This document shows, in pieces, positions 49,001-58,350 of a stretch of DNA of 64,000 bases; the first letter of the stretch is position 1, and each line of letters opens with the position of its first letter. Origin of the DNA: Saprospirales bacterium. Lineage in GTDB: Bacteria > Bacteroidota > Bacteroidia > Chitinophagales > JADIYW01. The translations under genes were made by a program, and so were the position numbers. The notes beneath the pieces are model-generated. The model was not told where the DNA came from. It ran no database searches and saw only the letters and a list, made by a program, of their open reading frames with translations. The stretch is from NCBI GenBank assembly GCA_016711605.1, contig JADJSS010000016.1, forward strand, positions 1 through 64,000, in the 5' to 3' direction.

Positions 49001-49042
49001 AAACCGTTAACAAAACAGGGAACAGTAACGTTGTTGAAATAG
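43038..49042 (+). CDS. Giant repetitive T9SS type B surface protein (one frameshift)
   Basis: About 2000 residues. A signal peptide (MKRLYFLSFFIFISFISYAQ) is followed by two N-terminal beta domains of the type DACPNAILIPTVVNFCSANGAG...VWYKFVATA (residues 20-350), then a PKD domain (VQWTWNFGVGATPSTYVGQNPPTVTYTTTGVKTISL). Next come Ig-like units with YQW(Y/F)LNGNPVG, fourteen 70-residue repeats, and another Ig-like unit. The frame ends at 48428. A one-base change near 48369 (GTTTTTGG) restores FTTTNVDSIPVNYKATT and continues through 49042 with the gliding-motility-associated type B sorting domain (VPSAFSPNNDGVNDCF ... IFDRWNEKIFETN...CWNGRYKGAE). Likely an adhesin or surface-layer fibre exported by T9SS. 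Confidence 0.88.
44910..47860 (+). repeat. Fourteen tandem 210-bp coding repeats with a 630-bp higher-order period
   Basis: Units begin at 44910, 45120, 45330, 45540, 45750, 45960, 46170, 46380, 46590, 46800, 47013, 47223, 47433 and 47643. All are 210 bp except the 213-bp unit at 46800. Each encodes a variant of VNSPSICDGQTATLTANGAT, then TYTWTGGLSGNPATT, then TYTVTGTTNGCTGTAIATV. The first eight units fall into an A-B-C order repeated every three units (A: LNANTSY, B: LSTNTNY, C: LSSNQTY). Copies 630 bp apart are nearly identical at the DNA level, whereas units from 46590 onward are more diverged. Confidence 0.9.
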
Positions 49043-49064
49043 CAAATAAACTATTAACATTTTT

Positions 49065-49090
49065 AAATGCCGATTTATTCGGCATTTTTT
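49065..49090 (+). terminator. Intrinsic terminator after the giant surface protein gene
   Basis: A 9-bp stem AAATGCCGA (49065-49073) / TCGGCATTT (49079-49087) with a 5-base loop and a T run to 49090, located 23 bases past the plus-strand stop codon. It is also immediately next to the end of the convergent DUF445 gene. Confidence 0.8.
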
Positions 49091-49091
49091 A

Positions 49092-49709
49092 CTACAAAGC
49101 TGCAATTAACAACTGAATAATTCCAATTAAGAAACCTAATACACCACCGATAATTTCGATAAAGGTAAATTCTTTAGCAGTTATATCGAGTAATAATTGC
49201 TCTAGTTTTTCATCTGAAAATTGATTTACTTTATTCGTTACAATTTCTTCGATGTTTAATTTGTCCTCAATTTTAGTAATGGTATTGCTAATTACTTCAG
49301 GAAGATTTTTTTCAATTTCTTCAACTATAGTTTTATGAATACTTTGTATTAATTGTTCTGGAATCAGAATGCTTGCCATCGTACTTTTTTCAATTCTATC
49401 GCGCAAGGCATCTTCAATGCGTGCTGCAATTTCTTCTTTAAAATTACTCAATGCATCAGGATCGCTTAATCTATCTTTTATATCACCAAAATTAATTAAA
49501 TCGCGTTGTACAATAGTGCCTAATTTTTGTGCAATACGTGGTTTGTTTTTTGGAAAAATACCATGAAACGTTATGAATAATATTTTGATGGGTTTGCGTG
49601 GATGAAATAACATTTTTATCGCTAACCAATTTGTTATCCAGCCAATAAATGCGCCAATGAGCGGCACTGTCCACGTTTTCCAACTTAATAAATCAATAAA
49701 TAAAAGCAT
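49092..49709 (-). CDS. DUF445 family membrane protein
   Basis: 205 residues. N-terminal helix with the DUF445 signature PLIGAFIGWITNWLAIKMLFHPRKP, then FHGIFPKNKPRIAQKLGTIVQRDL, a long charged helical middle (residues 75-175), and a C-terminal hydrophobic helix IIGGVLGFLIGIIQLLIAAL. The family (YheB-like) has no established function. It lies alone on the minus strand, followed upstream by a heptad-repeat spacer. Confidence 0.85.
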   Translation of the reverse strand: MLLFIDLLSWKTWTVPLIGAFIGWITNWLAIKMLFHPRKPIKILFITFHGIFPKNKPRIAQKLGTIVQRDLINFGDIKDRLSDPDALSNFKEEIAARIEDALRDRIEKSTMASILIPEQLIQSIHKTIVEEIEKNLPEVISNTITKIEDKLNIEEIVTNKVNQFSDEKLEQLLLDITAKEFTFIEIIGGVLGFLIGIIQLLIAAL

Positions 49710-49720
49710 AGGTATTTGTT

Positions 49721-49858
49721 GTTATTAGAGATTAGTCATTGGTCATTAGTTATTATAGATTAGTTATAAGAGTTTGGTAATTAATTAATTTACCATTACA
49801 GATCATCAATGACAAATGACCATTGACCAATTACTATTGACCATTGACTATTAACTAT
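49721..49858. repeat. TGACCAT / ATTAGTCATTGG heptad-rich spacer
   Basis: Between the DUF445 gene and pyrE the sequence is built from short related words: attagtcattggtcattag, tattatagattagttat, atgacaaatgaccattg and accattgactattaac. These are the same words as at 6599-6637 and 39780-39805, in both orientations. The last copies run directly into the pyrE stop codon. No gene here. Confidence 0.6.
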
Positions 49859-50492
49859 TTCCATTCTTTCGGATTTGCGCGCCATGCATTTAATGTTTCT
49901 ATTTCGTCTTTTGAAATGTAGCCATCTGCAATTGCTGTGCGAATTAAAAAATCGTAATTGGTTAAAGTCTTTAAAACTACACCTTCATCTTCAAAGCGTT
50001 GTTTAGTTTCTTCAAAACCATATTTATAAATGGCAACCATGCCAATAACTTCGGCGCCTGCAGCGCGCAAATCTGCAACTGCTTTCAGCGAACTGCCACC
50101 AGTTGAAATAGTATCTTCTACTACTAAAACTCTGGAGCCATGTTTTAAATCGCCTTCAATAGTGTTGTTCAAGCCATGTTCTTTTGGTTTTGAACGCACA
50201 TAAATAAAAGGCAAATTGAGATGGTCTGCCAAAATTGCACCATGTGGAATTCCAGCAGTGGCAACACCTGCAATATAATCAGCAGTCGGAAAATATTCTT
50301 GAACCAACGCAATAAAACCATCCCGCACAAAATCTCGAACTAATGGATAGGATAATAATTTTCGATTATCACAATATACAGGACTTTTTATTCCGCTCGT
50401 CCAGGTAAATGGCTCTTGAGTATTTAATTGAATTGCTTTGATTTGTAATAAAATTGCTCTGCAAGTTTTTCTTTGTATGCTGTATTTTCCAT
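49855..50492 (-). CDS. pyrE: Orotate phosphoribosyltransferase (one frameshift)
   Basis: About 212 residues, forms OMP from orotate and PRPP in UMP synthesis. Start at 50492 (MENTAYKEKLAEQ). One A missing in the A/T run at about 50450 breaks the frame. Restoring it gives AEQILLQIKAIQLNTQEPFTWTSGIKSPVYCDNRKLLSYP and joins the long frame from VRDGFIALVQEYFPTADYIAGVATAGIPHGA. The catalytic loop and the PRPP motif VLVVEDTISTGGSSLKAV are intact. The conserved N-terminus in the shifted frame indicates a consensus error. Confidence 0.92.
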
Positions 50493-50577
50493 TTGTTTGT
50501 TTTTTAGCGTAAATAATGTAAATTCGTATGCTGAAGAAAAAATATCAAACATCGTATAAACATTCAACATTTTCACC

Positions 50578-51224
50578 ATGAACCAAAAGTATAAATTTTT
50601 GTCAATAACAAGATAGTCTATCTTACAAATAATCCATCAAGTGTAAATAATTTAGTTGGAAATACTGATTTTATTATTGAACCGTATAGTAATGAGCAAA
50701 GTTTAGCTTCTTCCTTTAAAATTATTTTTAATGATTTGAATACCAGTAACTATATTTTGTTTCATAAAGATGTTGAAAAACTAAAAAATGATTTTTTAGC
50801 TCATTTTATTTGTTTAGAAGCAGCAGGTGGCGTGGTTTATAATACTAAAAATGAAATTTTATTAATTCATCGTCGCGGATTTTGGGATTTGCCAAAAGGA
50901 AAAATGGAAATTGATGAAACGATTGAAGATACAGCAATTCGCGAAGTAGAAGAAGAAACTGGCTTAACGAATGTAAGTATTTTAAAGCCAATTTTATTTA
51001 AAGAATTAGCGAACACCGCAACGTATCATTCGTATGATATTAATGGAAAACCAGCGATGAAAATTTCGTATTGGTTTGAAATGAAAACGGATTTTGCAGC
51101 AGCATTAATTCCACAAACGGAAGAAGATATTGAACAAGCGATTTGGGTAAAAAAAGAAGACGTACCAACTTATTTTGACAATATGTATTCAAGTATTATT
51201 GATGTGCTTAAAGAGGTTTTGTAA
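50578..51224 (+). CDS. NUDIX hydrolase (one frameshift near the start)
   Basis: About 215 residues. The ATG at 50578 opens MNQKYKF. One T added to the T run at 50596-50600 gives FVNNKIVYLTNNPSS...NLVGNTDFIIEP and joins the open frame. The Nudix box is GKMEIDETIEDTAIREVEEETGL, preceded by AAGGVVYNTKNEILLIHRRGFWDLPKGK. The N-terminal 65 residues form an extra domain often seen in Bacteroidota Nudix proteins. Substrate (a nucleoside diphosphate derivative) unknown. Without the correction the gene would appear to start at a TTG at 50736. Confidence 0.8.
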
Positions 51225-51324
51225 GGAAGTGAAAGTGAAAGTGGTGAAAGTGTAGTTATGCATTGAATGCGTCGAATAAATTGTCTGCATCAATGGAAAA
51301 TATTTTGCTTTAAAAAATTTTATG

Positions 51325-51355
51325 TTCTTTGCTCCTTTGCGTTCTTTGCGTGAAA
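51325..51355. repeat. CTTTGCG-type intergenic repeat
   Basis: Repeated words ctttgctcctttgcgttctttgcg in the 135-base spacer between the NUDIX gene and the convergent AEC permease gene. Related to the strings at 11545-11589 and 23919-23950. Confidence 0.5.
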
Positions 51356-51359
51356 AATA

Positions 51360-52250
51360 TCACAAAATCATTTTCCAAATCATCAACGTAATAATCGAAA
51401 ATAAAATACCTAAAGTAGGAAAGGTGTTTGCCAGTTTTGCATCTAAATTATATTCGATAGCTAAGATAGATGAGGTGATCATTGGTGGCATAGCGCATTC
51501 CAAAATCGATATCATATACAGTTCGCTTTGTTTATGTAAGATAAAGTAAAACAACACATAAATAATGAACGGTGCCAACACTAATTTATAGAAAATTCCT
51601 GCGAAAAATTTTGTCCATTCTATTTCTTTTAAATCTAATTTAAATTGCAAACCAAGCGACAACAAAGCCAAAGGAACCATCGTTTTTCCTATGGTTTCGA
51701 GTATGTTAAATAAGTTTCCTTCGATGAATTTTAGGAATAAACAAGCTAATGATAAACACTATAAATGGCGGAAATTGAATTAGTTTTAAACCGATTTTTT
51801 TTACATCAAAACTACCAGTACTAAAATACGCAGCCACAAAAACTCCAAATGTAGATAGTATTAAAAAACTACCAGGTTGGTCAACAAAATGGCGTAGCGC
51901 AAACTTGCTTCACCATAAAAATGTTGCAAAAATGGATAGCCTACAAACGACGTATTTCCTAAACCACAACACAAAATAATACAAGCCATTGTTTTTTTAT
52001 CATAGTCAAAAATGCGACAAATAATAAATGCGTAAAGAATAGAACCAAAAAATATAATCCATGCAGAAGCTATTGGAAACAACACTTCGTGGTTAATTTC
52101 TAAAAAAGGAATTTTAGAAAGCACGATGGCTGGCAACGGCACAAACAAAATAAATTTGTTGATGTAACGAAATAAATTTTTAGGTAAAAATGAAAATTGC
52201 TGTGAGATAATTCCAACAATAAATAAAATAAGTAAAAGGTATAATGACAT
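51360..52250 (-). CDS. AEC-family transporter (two frameshifts)
   Basis: About 296 residues of a ten-helix auxin-efflux-carrier-type permease. N-terminal part: SLYLLLILFIVGIISQQFSFLPKNLFRYINKFILFVPLPA and IILCCGLGNTSFVGYPFLQHFYGEASLRYAIL. A slip near 51877 leads into DQPGSFLILSTFGVFVAAYFSTG, and another near 51733 (one extra A) leads into FIEGNLFNILETIGKTMVPLALLSLGLQFKL and the end at 51360. The GNTSFVGYP and MVPLALLSLG motifs are typical of the two AEC repeats. The substrate is probably an organic acid. The ftcD gene upstream ends 2 bases before it, so the two are co-transcribed. Confidence 0.8.
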
Positions 52251-52252
52251 TT

Positions 52253-53239
52253 TTATTTATTGTTTAATCCTAATTTATACTCAATAATATTCTCTTCTTT
52301 GCTAAATGGTTTAACTGCATTTAAACCTAAGTATTCTATCTTTTTATCCAAATCATATTCGTCAAAAAAATCATTTTTAGTGTGAAATGCTTTTAATGGA
52401 ATTAAGCCAATTAACTCGCTACCATTGGTGTTTTCACCTAATTGCTGTGCCATTTTTTTTACCATATCAAACACTTCAATAATCGGACTCTTTTCAATAT
52501 CGGTAATATTCATTGATACTTGGGCGCAATCAAATGCTTGCATAAACCAACCAATTGCTTTTACATGTTGCACTAAATTGCTTTCATAACTTCCATCCTT
52601 TTTTTCTCTAAGTAATCGAATTTGTTTGGCAATTTGTTTGGCAATGCTTTCATCTTTCGTGGTAAGATTGATATTATATGCAATTAAGAAAGCACGTGCG
52701 CCAATTGCCATCATACCAAAGGTTGAATTGGATTTTAGTTCTCCAAAATCTGGTTTCCATGCTGGTAATTTCATTTTATCTTCAATTGCTTCGTATTCAC
52801 CTTTGCGCAAATACGCTAAATTGGCTCTGGTTAAATTCGCAGCAGAATATCCATACATATAAACTGGAATACCTAATTCACCAACACGTTTTCCTAATTG
52901 TGCAGATAATCCAACTACTTCATTCATCGAAATATGTTGAATAGGAATCAAGGGACAAACATCGCAGGCACCCATGCGTGGATGTTCGCCTTTGTGTACA
53001 CGCATATCAATTAATTCATTGGCTTTTTTTATTGCTTGAAATGCAGCTTCTAAAACCTCTTGTGGTTTTCCAGCAAACGTATAAACCGTTCTGTTGGCAT
53101 CAAAACCAACATCAATATTCATCAATTTTACACCATCAATTCTTTCTATAGATGCAGCAATAGCATCAATAATAGCACTGTTTCTTCCTTCTGAAAAATT
53201 TGGAACACATTCTATAAGTTGGTCGGTTTTTGAAAACAT
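52253..53239 (-). CDS. ftcD: Glutamate formimidoyltransferase
   Basis: 328 residues. Transfers the formimino group from formiminoglutamate to tetrahydrofolate in histidine breakdown. Family text: QLIECVPNFSEGRNSAIIDAI, VGFDANRTVYTFAG, HKGEHPRMGACDVCPLIPI, VPVYMYGYSA-like IPVYMYGYSAANLTRANLAYLRKGEYE, and QVSMNITDIEKSP. The cyclodeaminase domain found in fused forms is absent, so this is the stand-alone transferase. No other hut genes are near. The AEC permease follows after 2 bases. Confidence 0.93.
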   Translation of the reverse strand: MFSKTDQLIECVPNFSEGRNSAIIDAIAASIERIDGVKLMNIDVGFDANRTVYTFAGKPQEVLEAAFQAIKKANELIDMRVHKGEHPRMGACDVCPLIPIQHISMNEVVGLSAQLGKRVGELGIPVYMYGYSAANLTRANLAYLRKGEYEAIEDKMKLPAWKPDFGELKSNSTFGMMAIGARAFLIAYNINLTTKDESIAKQIAKQIRLLREKKDGSYESNLVQHVKAIGWFMQAFDCAQVSMNITDIEKSPIIEVFDMVKKMAQQLGENTNGSELIGLIPLKAFHTKNDFFDEYDLDKKIEYLGLNAVKPFSKEENIIEYKLGLNNK

Positions 53240-53437
53240 AAAAAATACAGAAAAATGAAATTACAATTTTTTATTTAATTTGATAAAATCTAATCTTATT
53301 TGTCATTTTAATGTTAAAAAACAGATTGTTTTGCAATACTCAATTTCTCAATTTTTATTTGTGTGCAACTCACACTTTTACCACCAAATTGTGGATATTT
53401 TAGCCTTTTTTCACACGGTTTTACGACTGTAATTTCG

Positions 53438-53445
53438 TATTTTTG
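53438..53445 (+). promoter_or_regulatory. Bacteroidota-type -7 box (TATTTTTG) before gyrA
   Basis: An exact TAnnTTTG match 33 bases upstream of the gyrA ATG, inside the AT-rich spacer 53240-53478. The -33 element is unclear. Confidence 0.45.
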
Positions 53446-53478
53446 CAACACTAAAAATTAAACGTAAATTATACATAA

Positions 53479-56077
53479 ATGGCAGATGAATTTGAAGACA
53501 AAAAGGTATCTAAAGTAGTACCTATTAACATAGAAGATGAAATGAAATCAGCGTACATCGATTACTCGATGTCGGTGATTGTTTCGCGTGCTTTACCTGA
53601 TGTTCGTGATGGTTTGAAACCAGTTCACAGACGTGTTTTGTATGGTATGAATGAGTTAGGTATGTATTCTAATCGTCCATACAAAAAATCAGCGCGTGTA
53701 GTAGGTGAAGTGCTCGGTAAATACCATCCACACGGTGATAGTTCTGTGTATGATACGATGGTGCGTATGGCGCAACCATGGAGTTTGAGATATACACTGA
53801 TTGATGGACAAGGTAACTTTGGTTCAATTGACGGCGATCCACCAGCAGCTATGCGTTATACGGAAGTTCGTATGAAAAAAATTGCTGAAGAAATGTTGGA
53901 AGATTTGGATAAAGAAACGGTTGATTTTCAATTGAACTTTGATGACTCTTTAGAAGAACCAACCGTGATGCCAACACAAATTCCTCAGTTGTTAATTAAT
54001 GGCGCATCTGGAATTGCTGTTGGTATGGCTACTAATATTTTACCACACAATTTAACAGAAGTAATTGATGGTATTTATGCCTATATCGACAACAACGAAA
54101 TTACGGTTGATGAATTGATGGAATTCGTAAAAGCACCAGATTTTCCTACAGGTGGAATCATTTATGGTTACGAAGGTGTGAAAGATGGTTTCAGAACTGG
54201 TCGCGGAAAAGTGCGTGTGCGTGGTCGTGCAAGAATTGAAGAAAACAAAGAAGGCAGAACACAAATTATTATCAGCGAAGTGCCCTATCAGATTCAACCG
54301 AAAATGATCATTACTCGTGCTTCTGATTTGGTAAATGAAAAAAAATTAGATGGTATTGCGGAAATTCGTGATGAATCTGACAGAGATGGTTTGCGTGTAG
54401 TGTTTGATTTAAAACGTGACGCTATTCCAAATGTGGTGTTGAATAATTTATATCAACATACTCCATTGCAAACCAGTTATGGTATCAATAATATTGCGTT
54501 GGTAAATGGTCGTCCAAAAGTTTTAAACTTAAAAGAACTTATCAAATATTTTGTTGAGTTCAGATTAGAAGTCGTAACACGCAGAACACAATTTGAATTG
54601 CGCAAAGCAGAAGAGCGTTTGCATATTTTAGAAGGTTACATTATTGCTTTAGATCATTTAGATGAAGTAATTAAACTCATCAGAAATTCTAAAAATCCAG
54701 AAGAAGCAAAAGAAGGTTTGGTTTCTAATTTCGGTATGACTGAAATTCAGGCAAAAGCTGTGTTGGCATTGACGTTACAACGTTTAACAGGTCTTGAAAT
54801 TGATAAAATTCGTGCTGAACATAAAGAGATTTCAGACTTGATTGCTCGTTTAAAAGAGATTTTAGCAAATGAACATTTACGTTTCGATATCATCAAAGGT
54901 GAGTTAGCAGAAATCAGAAAAAAATACGGCGATGAACGACGTTCTGAAATCGTTTATTATGGTGATGATATTTCTTTTGAAGATATGATTCCTGAAGAAG
55001 AAATGGTGGTTACTATTTCGCATTTAGGTTATGTAAAACGTACTTCTTTAGACGAATACAAAAAACAAAATCGTGGTGGTAAAGGTTCGCAAGGTGGCAA
55101 AACGCGCGATGCAGATTTCATCGAACATATCTTTGTGGCTTCAACACATAATTATTTATTGTTGTTTACTGAGCAAGGAAAATGTTTCTGGTTGAAAGTG
55201 TATGAAATTCCGGAAGGCAACAAAACGTCTAAAGGTCGTCCAATTCAAAATATCATCAATATTCCACAAGACGATAAAATTAAAGCGTTTATCAATGTTA
55301 AAAATCTAAAAGATGAAGATTTTTTAGATACACACAACATTATAATGGCTACCAGAAAAGGTACGGTGAAAAAAAACATCTATGCGTGAATATTCTAGAC
55401 CGCGTTCAAATGGTGTGAATGCAATTACAGTGCGCGAAGGTGATGAGTTAGTAACTGCTGCTTTAACCAACGGACAATGCGAAATTATTTTAGGTTCTAA
55501 AAAAGGATACGCAACTCGTTTCAATGAAAAAGGTGTTCGTGCCATTGGCAGAACTGGTTCTGGTGTTCGTGGTATCAATCTTCGTGATGAAGATGAATTA
55601 ATTGGCATGGTTTGTGCAGATACAACCACGGAATTACAAGAAGATATAATGGTAGTTTCTGAAAACGGTTACGGAAAACGTTCGGCTTTAGAAGATTACA
55701 GAATAACTTCGCGTGGTGGAAAAGGTGTTATCTCATTGAATGTTACTGAAAAAACTGGTAATATGATTGCGATACAATCTGTTTCTGATGCCAATGATTT
55801 AATGATCATCAATAAGTCTGGTTTGACAATTAGAATTGGATTGAATACATTGCGTACAATGGGCCGAAACACACAAGGCGTGAGTTTGATTAAATTAAAA
55901 GGTGACGATGCGATTGCAGCAGTTTCTAAAATAGATCATGAAGAAGATGAAGTAGGTGAAAATGAAAGTGATGGTGAAAATGCAGAATCGACTGATGAAA
56001 AAAGTGCCGAAAATTTAACAGAAGAAAATAAATCAGAAGATAATTCGACAGAAAATAACAATATTGAAGAACAATAA
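53479..56077 (+). CDS. gyrA: DNA gyrase subunit A (one frameshift)
   Basis: About 865 residues. DNA-cleaving subunit of gyrase. The winged-helix domain holds KPVHRRVLYGM, the quinolone-determining segment KYHPHGDSSVYDTMVRMAQPW, and the catalytic Tyr in DPPAAMRYTEVRM. The GyrA-box region in the C-terminal pinwheel is KQNRGGKGSQGGKTRD. The frame breaks at an 8-A run (55369-55376), and removing one A yields GTVKKTSMREYSRPRSNGVNAITV and the frame to 56077. A long acidic tail (EEDEVGENESDGENAEST...) ends the protein. Gyrase is essential, so the break is almost certainly a consensus error. The TPR gene follows after 12 bases. Confidence 0.97.
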
Positions 56078-56089
56078 AATAAAAAAAGA

Positions 56090-57244
56090 ATGAAAAAATT
56101 ATTGTTGAGTTTTTTAGTAGCAAATGCATTTTTTGTTACACCAACTTTTGCTCAAAAAGGAAAAATTTTTAACGTTGAAAGTTATATCAGCGAAAATAAA
56201 TTTCTAGAAGCTAAGAAAGAAATTGAATTAGTGCTTCAAGATCCAGAAAACCAAAAAAAAGCAAAAGCTTGGGTTTTGAAAGGTGATGCAAACAAAGGAA
56301 TTTATGAAACACGCATTTTTTATGCATCCAACCCAACATGTTTATTTGATGCAAAAGATGCTTACGTAAAAGCATTTGAATTAGAAACCAATGTTAAAAA
56401 ACAAAAAGACTTTGGTACACCATTAAACATGATCGCATCTTATTTATTTAATGAAGGTTTAGAAAGATTCAATAATAAAAAATACGAAGATGCATACAAA
56501 CATTTTGAATCGTCTCGAAATGCCAATGAACTTTTATTTTCTAAAGGTTTAGTTTCTTCAATTGATACGAATGGAATTTATGCATCAGCTATGGCTGGAA
56601 TTAATGCAAATAAAATTGCTGAAGTAACACCAATGCTTGAAAAATTAGTTTCCATGAATTTCAACAATGCTAGCGTGTATGAAATGTTAGCAGATATCTA
56701 TGATAAAACCAATAATAAAACTGGCTTAAATGATATTCTAAAAAAAGGGTTAGCAAAATTTCCAAATAGTAAAAGCTTACAAATTGTTGAATTAAACAAA
56801 ACCTTAGATGGTGGTGATGTTCAGGAATCTGTTGCAAAATTTGAGAAAGCTGTAATTTCTGAACCGAACAATGCTTCTTTATGGTTTAATTTAGGTGTGT
56901 TGTATGATAAAGCAAAATCGTATGATAAAGCAAAAGATGCTTACGACAAAGCATTAGCAATCAATCCAGATTATGGTGATGCTGCTTTTAATATTGGTGT
57001 TATGTTTTTCAATCAAGGTGTTGAATTAAACAAACAAATGAATGCAATTGATGAGAAAGATGATAGAGATGGAAAAAAATTCACAGCTAAAAAAGCAGAA
57101 CGTGATGCAGTTTTTACAAAAGCATTGCCTTACTTAGAAAAAGCATATGCTATTGATCCTAAAAACGCAGATTATAAGCAAAACTTGAAAAAAGTGTATG
57201 CTTCTATGAATATGTTGGAAAAAGCAAAAGCTTTAGCCGAATAA
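56090..57244 (+). CDS. Exported TPR-repeat protein
   Basis: 384 residues with a signal peptide (MKKLLLSFLVANAFFVTPTFAQ). TPR-type helices occur at about residues 35-60, 110-150, 185-225 and, most clearly, 245-305 (NNASLWFNLGVLYDKAKSYDKAKDAYDKALAINPDYGDAAFNIGVMFF), with a final ALPYLEKAYAIDPKNADYKQNLKKVY. Likely a periplasmic scaffold or lipoprotein-associated protein. The partner is unknown. It follows gyrA by 12 bases and shares the strong terminator at 57265-57299, so it is in the gyrA operon. Confidence 0.82.
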   Translation: MKKLLLSFLVANAFFVTPTFAQKGKIFNVESYISENKFLEAKKEIELVLQDPENQKKAKAWVLKGDANKGIYETRIFYASNPTCLFDAKDAYVKAFELETNVKKQKDFGTPLNMIASYLFNEGLERFNNKKYEDAYKHFESSRNANELLFSKGLVSSIDTNGIYASAMAGINANKIAEVTPMLEKLVSMNFNNASVYEMLADIYDKTNNKTGLNDILKKGLAKFPNSKSLQIVELNKTLDGGDVQESVAKFEKAVISEPNNASLWFNLGVLYDKAKSYDKAKDAYDKALAINPDYGDAAFNIGVMFFNQGVELNKQMNAIDEKDDRDGKKFTAKKAERDAVFTKALPYLEKAYAIDPKNADYKQNLKKVYASMNMLEKAKALAE

Positions 57245-57264
57245 TATTAATTTATAGAAAATAG

Positions 57265-57299
57265 AAAAAATGTCGACCATCTGGTCGACATTTTTTTTT
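57265..57299 (+). terminator. Intrinsic terminator of the gyrA-TPR operon
   Basis: Stem TGTCGACC (57271-57278) / GGTCGACA (57283-57290) with an ATCT loop, extended by A-T pairs on both sides, then nine T. The A run on the left also makes it usable from the other strand. Confidence 0.9.
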
Positions 57300-57362
57300 A
57301 ACTAAATTTTATTATTGCTTAAATGTAAATTATTATTTAATTTCATGTTAATAAAATTCAAG

Positions 57363-57695
57363 ATGATGAGTCAAAATAATTCGTTAGAACTGCATTTTAA
57401 ACATTGGAAGTTTAATAATTGCACCGAAGCTGATATTGCAAAAGAATTGTCTGAGAAAAATTATGAAGCTTCTTTAATAGAAGAAACCATAAAAGCGTAT
57501 AAAAAAAAATATGCAGATCGAAGACAAAATAATGGTTTTATAATTACTGCAATTGGTTCGTTCTTGTGTTTTTTAAGTTGCGTATTTACCATGCTAAACT
57601 TGTTTCCAAGTTTGGTCGGTTTTTTTCTTTACGGTTTAACCACTATTGGAATTGTACTCGTTATGTATGGTTTGTATTTAATTTTTGAAGCATAA
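57363..57695 (+). CDS. Small membrane protein with a short N-terminal helical domain
   Basis: 110 residues from MMSQNNSLELHFKHW. An in-frame TTG 48 bases upstream gives an unlikely hydrophobic extension. Residues 5-50 form a helical segment (WKFNNCTEADIAKELSEKNYEASLIEETIKAYKKKY). Two transmembrane helices follow (GFIITAIGSFLCFLSCVFTML and VGFFLYGLTTIGIVLVMYGLYLIF). No family recognised. It has its own transcription unit after the terminator. Confidence 0.6.
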   Translation: MMSQNNSLELHFKHWKFNNCTEADIAKELSEKNYEASLIEETIKAYKKKYADRRQNNGFIITAIGSFLCFLSCVFTMLNLFPSLVGFFLYGLTTIGIVLVMYGLYLIFEA

Positions 57696-57703
57696 TCAAT
57701 TAA

Positions 57704-58153
57704 TTATTGCCAGAAAGAATACTTAAAATCCCAATTAAAGGTAGCCGTTCTTAAATCTACATCTTCAAACGTAACAAAATATTTTTCACTGCTGATGGTT
57801 TGTTTAGCGTTGACCATAACTGGTTTTGGTGCTACATAGTTTTTATATACGTCAGATAAAGTATAATCTGAAATTGATTCTTGAACAGTTGAAATTTCTG
57901 CTGGATTTAAATAAGAATAATCAAAACTTAAATAACAAGGAATTCTGATTGCAATAGCAATTTTTGTAGAATTGATTAAGTCAACTTTGCTTTTCCATAC
58001 TATTACATTTCGATTGTAAAACGGAACGAATACTACTTTCTGTTTTGTAATAGTGTGGTCTAAAATAATTCCATCTTTATTGAAAAGTGCAGATGCGTTT
58101 AATGTTTGATTGAAAGACACTAATATAATTAGTGAAAAAAGTAATTTTTTCAT
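57704..58153 (-). CDS. Secreted hypothetical protein
   Basis: 149 residues. A signal peptide (MKKLLFSLIILVSFNQTLNAS) is followed by a beta-rich mature part (VFVPFYNRNVIVWKSKVDLINSTKIAIAIRIPCYLSFDYS, ending NWDFKYSFWQ). No family was recognised. It is convergent with the small membrane protein. The 58154-58350 spacer shows nothing but AT-rich sequence. Confidence 0.55.
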   Translation of the reverse strand: MKKLLFSLIILVSFNQTLNASALFNKDGIILDHTITKQKVVFVPFYNRNVIVWKSKVDLINSTKIAIAIRIPCYLSFDYSYLNPAEISTVQESISDYTLSDVYKNYVAPKPVMVNAKQTISSEKYFVTFEDVDLRTATFNWDFKYSFWQ

Positions 58154-58350
58154 TTGTAGGGTTTAAATGCTTATGCAAGTTAAATAAAATATTGATAATT
58201 ATCAATAACTGAATTTGTTTTTATTAAAAAGAATTTTATTTACCAAAATAGATTTAGTTTAGATACATAATTATGGTAAATTAGAAATTTAATAAGAAGA
58301 TTTACAATTATTTATATCACTTTTAAATGAAAGGTGAAATCAAAAAGAAT

